The notes beneath the pieces were generated by a model that saw only the letters and a list, made by a program, of their open reading frames with translations, was not told the origin of the DNA and made no database searches. DNA of 11,301 nucleotides from Euperipatoides rowelli. Lineage: Eukaryota > Onychophora > Udeonychophora > Euonychophora > Peripatopsidae. The stretch is taken from the NCBI GenBank assembly GCA_003024985.2, contig PXIH01S0003034.1; one strand, given 5' to 3'. Position numbers and translations under genes: made by a program. This document shows positions 8,237 to 11,301 of this stretch, piece after piece. How positions within the stretch are numbered: the first letter of the stretch is position 1; every line of letters starts with the position of its first letter.

Positions 8237-8420
8237 ACATTTTCTTCAAACTCCAGAAATTGTGCAAAAGTTCAAGAACTTTTAACCTTTTCCTTCCTAC
8301 TTTTAATGCTGCATCTTCGATTTTCGTGGAGTACCATCTTCAAAACTTTCTACTAAAGAACTTTAATTTGTTCTTGTTTTTCTATATGATGATCTTCCTG
8401 AGGAGAAGTAGTCACTGAGT
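8237..8420 (-). pseudogene. Decayed coding fragment with TPRK motif (possible transposase coiled-coil)
   Basis: Read on the - strand, one frame gives SVTTSPQEDHHIEKQEQIKVL (8415 downward). After a frame change comes ESFEDGTPRKSKMQ, then Lys-rich helical sequence in shifted frames. An acidic linker, a TPRK-type motif and a charged coiled coil are what follows the THAP domain in many THAP-type transposases. It is broken by several stops. It lies near the possible THAP fragment but on the opposite strand, so the two cannot be one simple insertion. Confidence 0.3.
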
Positions 8421-9079
8421 CAACTTTTGTAATCAATGTGAGTTTTTAACAGTTTTGTTTTATAATCAATGAGCAGTAATTAATATTTTTTAATTAAAAT
8501 ATATTTCACTAATATGTTAGACAGGGGTATTTTTCTTTTTGAATTTTTCTAGGATGTTTTATCTTCCAAAATTAAAGTAATATCAATTCTTTAGGATACC
8601 CCATTTAACTTGTATTTTTTTTTTTTTTTTTACAAAATAATTCTAAAATTCATGTTTTTAAGCAACACATTCTGTTACATTTTAAATTATTTATTAAAAT
8701 TAAAACCATTTGTCTAAAACAAGTAATATTTGTTATTTTTAAAAGAATTCTAATAAAACTGGATTTTTATTTTCTAAAATTATGTCTATTTTCAAAAATT
8801 CATTAAACACCTTAACCATGTCTAATGCTTAATCTTAATTGTAGTTGTTGGAGTCAGCTTTATTCTTATTTGTGCATCTTTCCTTTTTTTAAATCATATA
8901 ACTACAACTAAGTATAATTACTAGTATAATTATTCAGTGAGTTTTATTTATTTAAAAATACAAACATTTTTTTTTTTTGTTATTGTTAAAGACTTTTATA
9001 ATTGTTTTTGTCTAAGTCATCATCCTTGTTCATTTAGGCTTACATATGTGACAATGGGCTGAAATAAGTAAATCTCTTA

Positions 9080-9136
9080 TGTACTTAGATATGTGAGCGT
9101 TGGGATTCACACCAAGCTCAACCCACCTTAAGCCGA
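9080..9136 (-). repeat. Second copy of the 5148-type repeat core
   Basis: On the - strand CGGCTTAAGGTGGG begins at 9135 and is followed 22 bases later by GGTGTGAATCCC (9113-9102), a B-box-like sequence, and then by ATATCT (9092-9087). The + strand repeat at 5148 has CGGCTCAGCTGGG, then AATCCC and then ATATCT in the same order and nearly the same spacing. The shared order supports common descent from a SINE-like family. The full extent is unclear. Confidence 0.4.
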
Positions 9137-9360
9137 TTCTGTCTTACATACAAAACACTTTGCATTCACTTTAAAAGTTCCCCAATTGCACAAATATTTT
9201 AATTTCAGAGGTTAAAACATTTTCTATTATATTTATTGTTGCAGCGTATCCAGATAATGAGTTTAAGTTTATTTTAATATTTAAATAGGATTTCAATAAT
9301 ATTGTTGATTCATTTTATTTAGTTAGGATGTTAGTTTGTTTTAAACTGAAAAGTGATGAT

Positions 9361-9497
9361 CAGGGGTGGACTGGCCAGGTGGGAAGGTGGCAATTGCCAT
9401 CTGGCCTGTTAGCTCCCTTATCTCCAAGACTTGCATGGTAAGTGGCCTGAATTTATTTATTCCCCACCTGGCCTGTCAGGTACCCAATCCGCCATTG
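9361..9497. mobile_element. hAT-like MITE (137 bp) with flanking duplication
   Basis: The element begins CAGGGGTGGACTGGCC and ends CCAATCCGCCATTG, imperfect terminal inverted repeats (7 of the outer 10 bases match). CCAGGTGGG and CCCACCTGG form a longer internal inverted pair. It is flanked by GTGATGAT (9353-9360) and TTGATGAT (9498-9505), a 7-of-8 match to an 8-bp target-site duplication, the size hAT transposases make. CAGGG-type ends are also typical of hAT. It has no coding capacity, so it would need a transposase in trans. GGCAATTGCC at 9389-9398 is an extra internal palindrome. Confidence 0.6.
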
Positions 9498-9819
9498 TTG
9501 ATGATCATTGTTAATAACAAGGATTTGTGATGGTGCTATATGTTGAGCTTTGCTTGATTAAAACGACCTCTACCAAAAGTGCCTAGATGATCATTTATTT
9601 TGAAGGTTTAAACTTTAGTTCCCTCTACCCCTGTCTAAAATGTATAGTTTATCTTAAGAGGGCAATGGGAGTATGATTTAGCATAGACTTTTCATATGAG
9701 TATTGTTGGTAACTATGAATTTACTCAAGCATATTTTTGTATGTGATTTTCTGTGTGTATGTGATAATTTGAGATTTGTCCATTGAACGTTAAACTATTT
9801 AATAAATACACCTAGTGAA

Positions 9820-10041
9820 ACAAAAATCAAGGATAGTAAAACTTACTTGGTTCAAATAAGCTGAGTTTATCACAGTCCAATGTATTCTAATATAGACTAC
9901 TAAAGACTTCTTAAGAGTAACTGTTAATAACTTTGGGGTGATTGTGTCTCCTTGACAAATTCCATTTTGGATTTGGATCTTGTTGGTGTCTTTATTTTGT
10001 CTCACAGTCTTACTTTGTAAATTGCCTTCTTGTATATGTAT
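9820..10041 (-). pseudogene. Decayed RTE-type reverse-transcriptase fragment
   Basis: On the - strand an open stretch from 10041 contains NKIQIQNGICQGDTITPKL, very close to the RTE-clade pattern (KI.I..GVRQGDTISPKLF) in the reverse-transcriptase palm. Further on, YLNQVSF matches the segment YLNHLRF that should lead into the catalytic FADD box. Here the sequence goes on as TILDF, so the catalytic Asp pair is lost. A few residues are also missing between the Trp and YLNQ, and an in-frame stop (10044-10042) bounds the fragment upstream. It is a short dead remnant on the strand opposite to the dynein gene. Confidence 0.65.
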
Positions 10042-10441
10042 TTAGTCATGTATCTTATAAATAACTTGACTCTTTGGACATCTTAAAAAAAAAATGAGTG
10101 TATATTCACATATCCTGTCTTGAGATAGCCCTGCTATTAGTGATCATCAGCCTTTACTACCAGAATTCCTTTGTAATGATCAGTTTTTTTACAAAATGAC
10201 CTGTTTTTAATAACCACCTCTCTAATGGGACCAGTGGTCAATTTTTTTAAATCCCAAGCATTGAATTCAACCTTTTTATTTTGTATGACCACAAGTTTAT
10301 TTCTTCAGCAAATCCAAGATTTTTAAGAAAAAAGTTCCCCACTCTAGAAGGTATAGTATTTCATTGATTTAATTGTCAATTTGAAAAGTATAATTACAGA
10401 ACTGATTTAGAATTAATTACTATAATTAAAAAATAAAATAG

Positions 10442-10455
10442 GTTTCTTAAGAAAC
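10442..10455. repeat. Perfect 14-bp palindrome
   Basis: GTTTCTTAAGAAAC is fully self-complementary. No associated element was recognised. Confidence 0.8.
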
Positions 10456-11131
10456 TATCACTTTGGAGTAATGATTGTTCATGAACTTGAATGTCTCTGC
10501 AAGACACATGACTGTGAGCATGAGCACCTTCTACTGACATGACAAAATACTGTATCAATAGATGGTTACACTGGTGGCTGATTTATTTTAACAATCTAAC
10601 TCGAGGTTTCTTTAAGTTTTTCTTTTGATTTTCTCTATATTTTTAAGTATAAAGTTTATCTTAAAGTTTTAATTGTAAATGTAAAGTTGATTGCATAAAT
10701 TTTGCTGCTTTTTTTTTGTGTTTTTTTTTTTTTGTTTAATAACAATAGTAATAATAATACAATTTTTTGCTAATTTTTTATATTTTTATAAGTTGACAGC
10801 ATATTTTTATAGCCTACATTGTGTATATTTTCTTGTTTTTTTTTAAAAATAACAATAACAGTAATATTTAAAAGAATAATAAGAAACATAAGAATAAGAA
10901 TTAGGCTACAATGATTTATAATATATGACCTATTTACTCAAATCTTGTTATTATTTATTTATGTTTATTGCATGTAATTATTTGTTCATTTTTATTTATT
11001 TCTAAGTGGGGATTTTTTAAATTATTTTTGTGTTTATTTATTTTTATTTTATTGTGTGTTTTACTTTTGTTATAATAAAGTAAAAAACAATTGATGAAAT
11101 AAAATTGGTATGTATTTAATAGAAGTGGTCC

Positions 11132-11301
11132 TTAACCCTTTCACTAATATCCGCACAATGTTGCGCGCATATTTGTGTAATTTTAGCAAAATAAATTTAT
11201 CAGTATACCCCCCTAAATAATATTGACCTCAGATATGCATAAATTATCTCAAATTTAACATAATTTTATCAGCTTTCAAACAAGCCTAAACTTATTGCTC
11301 T
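11132..11301. mobile_element. Possible piggyBac-type terminus at TTAA (element runs off the window)
   Basis: TTAA at 11132-11135 is directly followed by CCCTTTCACTAATATCCG. PiggyBac-superfamily elements insert at TTAA and their termini begin CCC/CCY, often CCCTTT. The base composition also changes here, with a small CpG-rich patch (CCGCAC...TTGCGCGC at 11151-11168) rare elsewhere in the window. The other end would lie beyond 11301, so this cannot be confirmed from the window. Confidence 0.35.

Larger units (their letters stand above)
5563..11301 (+). other. Downstream intron of the dynein gene (partial, at least 5.7 kb)
   Basis: After the donor at 5563 no continuation of the dynein protein is recognisable. 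The stretches 5581-6020, 6160-6480, 7210-7640, 8440-9050, 10060-10440 and 10560-11130 are AT-rich with many short T and A runs and stops in all frames, and I see no gene in them. The remaining parts hold the repeat and transposon relics listed separately. A short, poorly conserved exon could escape reading by eye. Confidence 0.75.

Noticed and set aside
10462-10548. Cys/His-rich open stretch on the + strand (FGVMIVHELECLCKTHDCE)
   Set aside because: It is only about 27 codons, without splice-site support or a family I recognise. The Cys/His pattern does not fit a standard zinc finger.

Overview
The window looks like intronic DNA from an AT-rich animal genome. It contains one clear protein-coding exon, a 65-codon piece of an axonemal dynein heavy chain on the + strand at 5368-5562. 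It has an AG acceptor after a T-rich tract and a GTAAGT donor. Everything else reads as two large introns, at least 5.4 kb upstream and 5.7 kb downstream, in which I could find no second exon. A dynein heavy chain gene means a eukaryote with motile cilia or flagella. The low GC, long repeat-rich introns, non-LTR (RTE-type and Jockey/CR1/L2-type) relics and GGAT-type tetranucleotide arrays suggest an invertebrate, possibly a mollusc such as a cephalopod. That placement is an inference and is weak.

Layout from left to right. 1-240: T-rich, diverged short direct repeats and a small GC-rich inverted repeat. 288-373: a possible pol III-type (tRNA-like) SINE relic on the - strand ending in an 18-base A tail. 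430-2506: AT-rich intron with homopolymers and faint repeated blocks at 1434-1940. 2507-4377: a block of same-strand GGAT/GGAC/GATA/GAGA arrays, broken by the 3' end of a Jockey/CR1/L2-like LINE (2641-3265) and by a 240-base non-repeat stretch. 4380-5367: intron containing a GC-richer dispersed repeat at about 5059-5226. 5368-5562: the dynein exon. 5563-11301: intron with a palindrome-rich repeat (6022-6160), a 19-bp perfect palindrome (6487-6505), a foldback-like segment (6780-6960), possible THAP-type transposase scraps (7959-8051 and about 8237-8420), a second copy of the 5148-type repeat on the - strand (about 9080-9136), a compact hAT-like MITE with flanking duplication (9361-9497), a decayed RTE reverse-transcriptase fragment on the - strand (9820-10041), and a possible piggyBac-type terminus at TTAA (11132 onward).

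Only the dynein exon is likely to be expressed as protein. It covers the end of the AAA2 module of the motor, and the rest of the gene lies outside the window. The mobile-element pieces are all short, frameshifted or lacking catalytic residues, so they are passengers in the introns. I see no CRISPR array, operon, functional tRNA or rRNA, and no convincing undescribed biological system. The most useful leads are the repeat families and one unusual substitution in the dynein exon.
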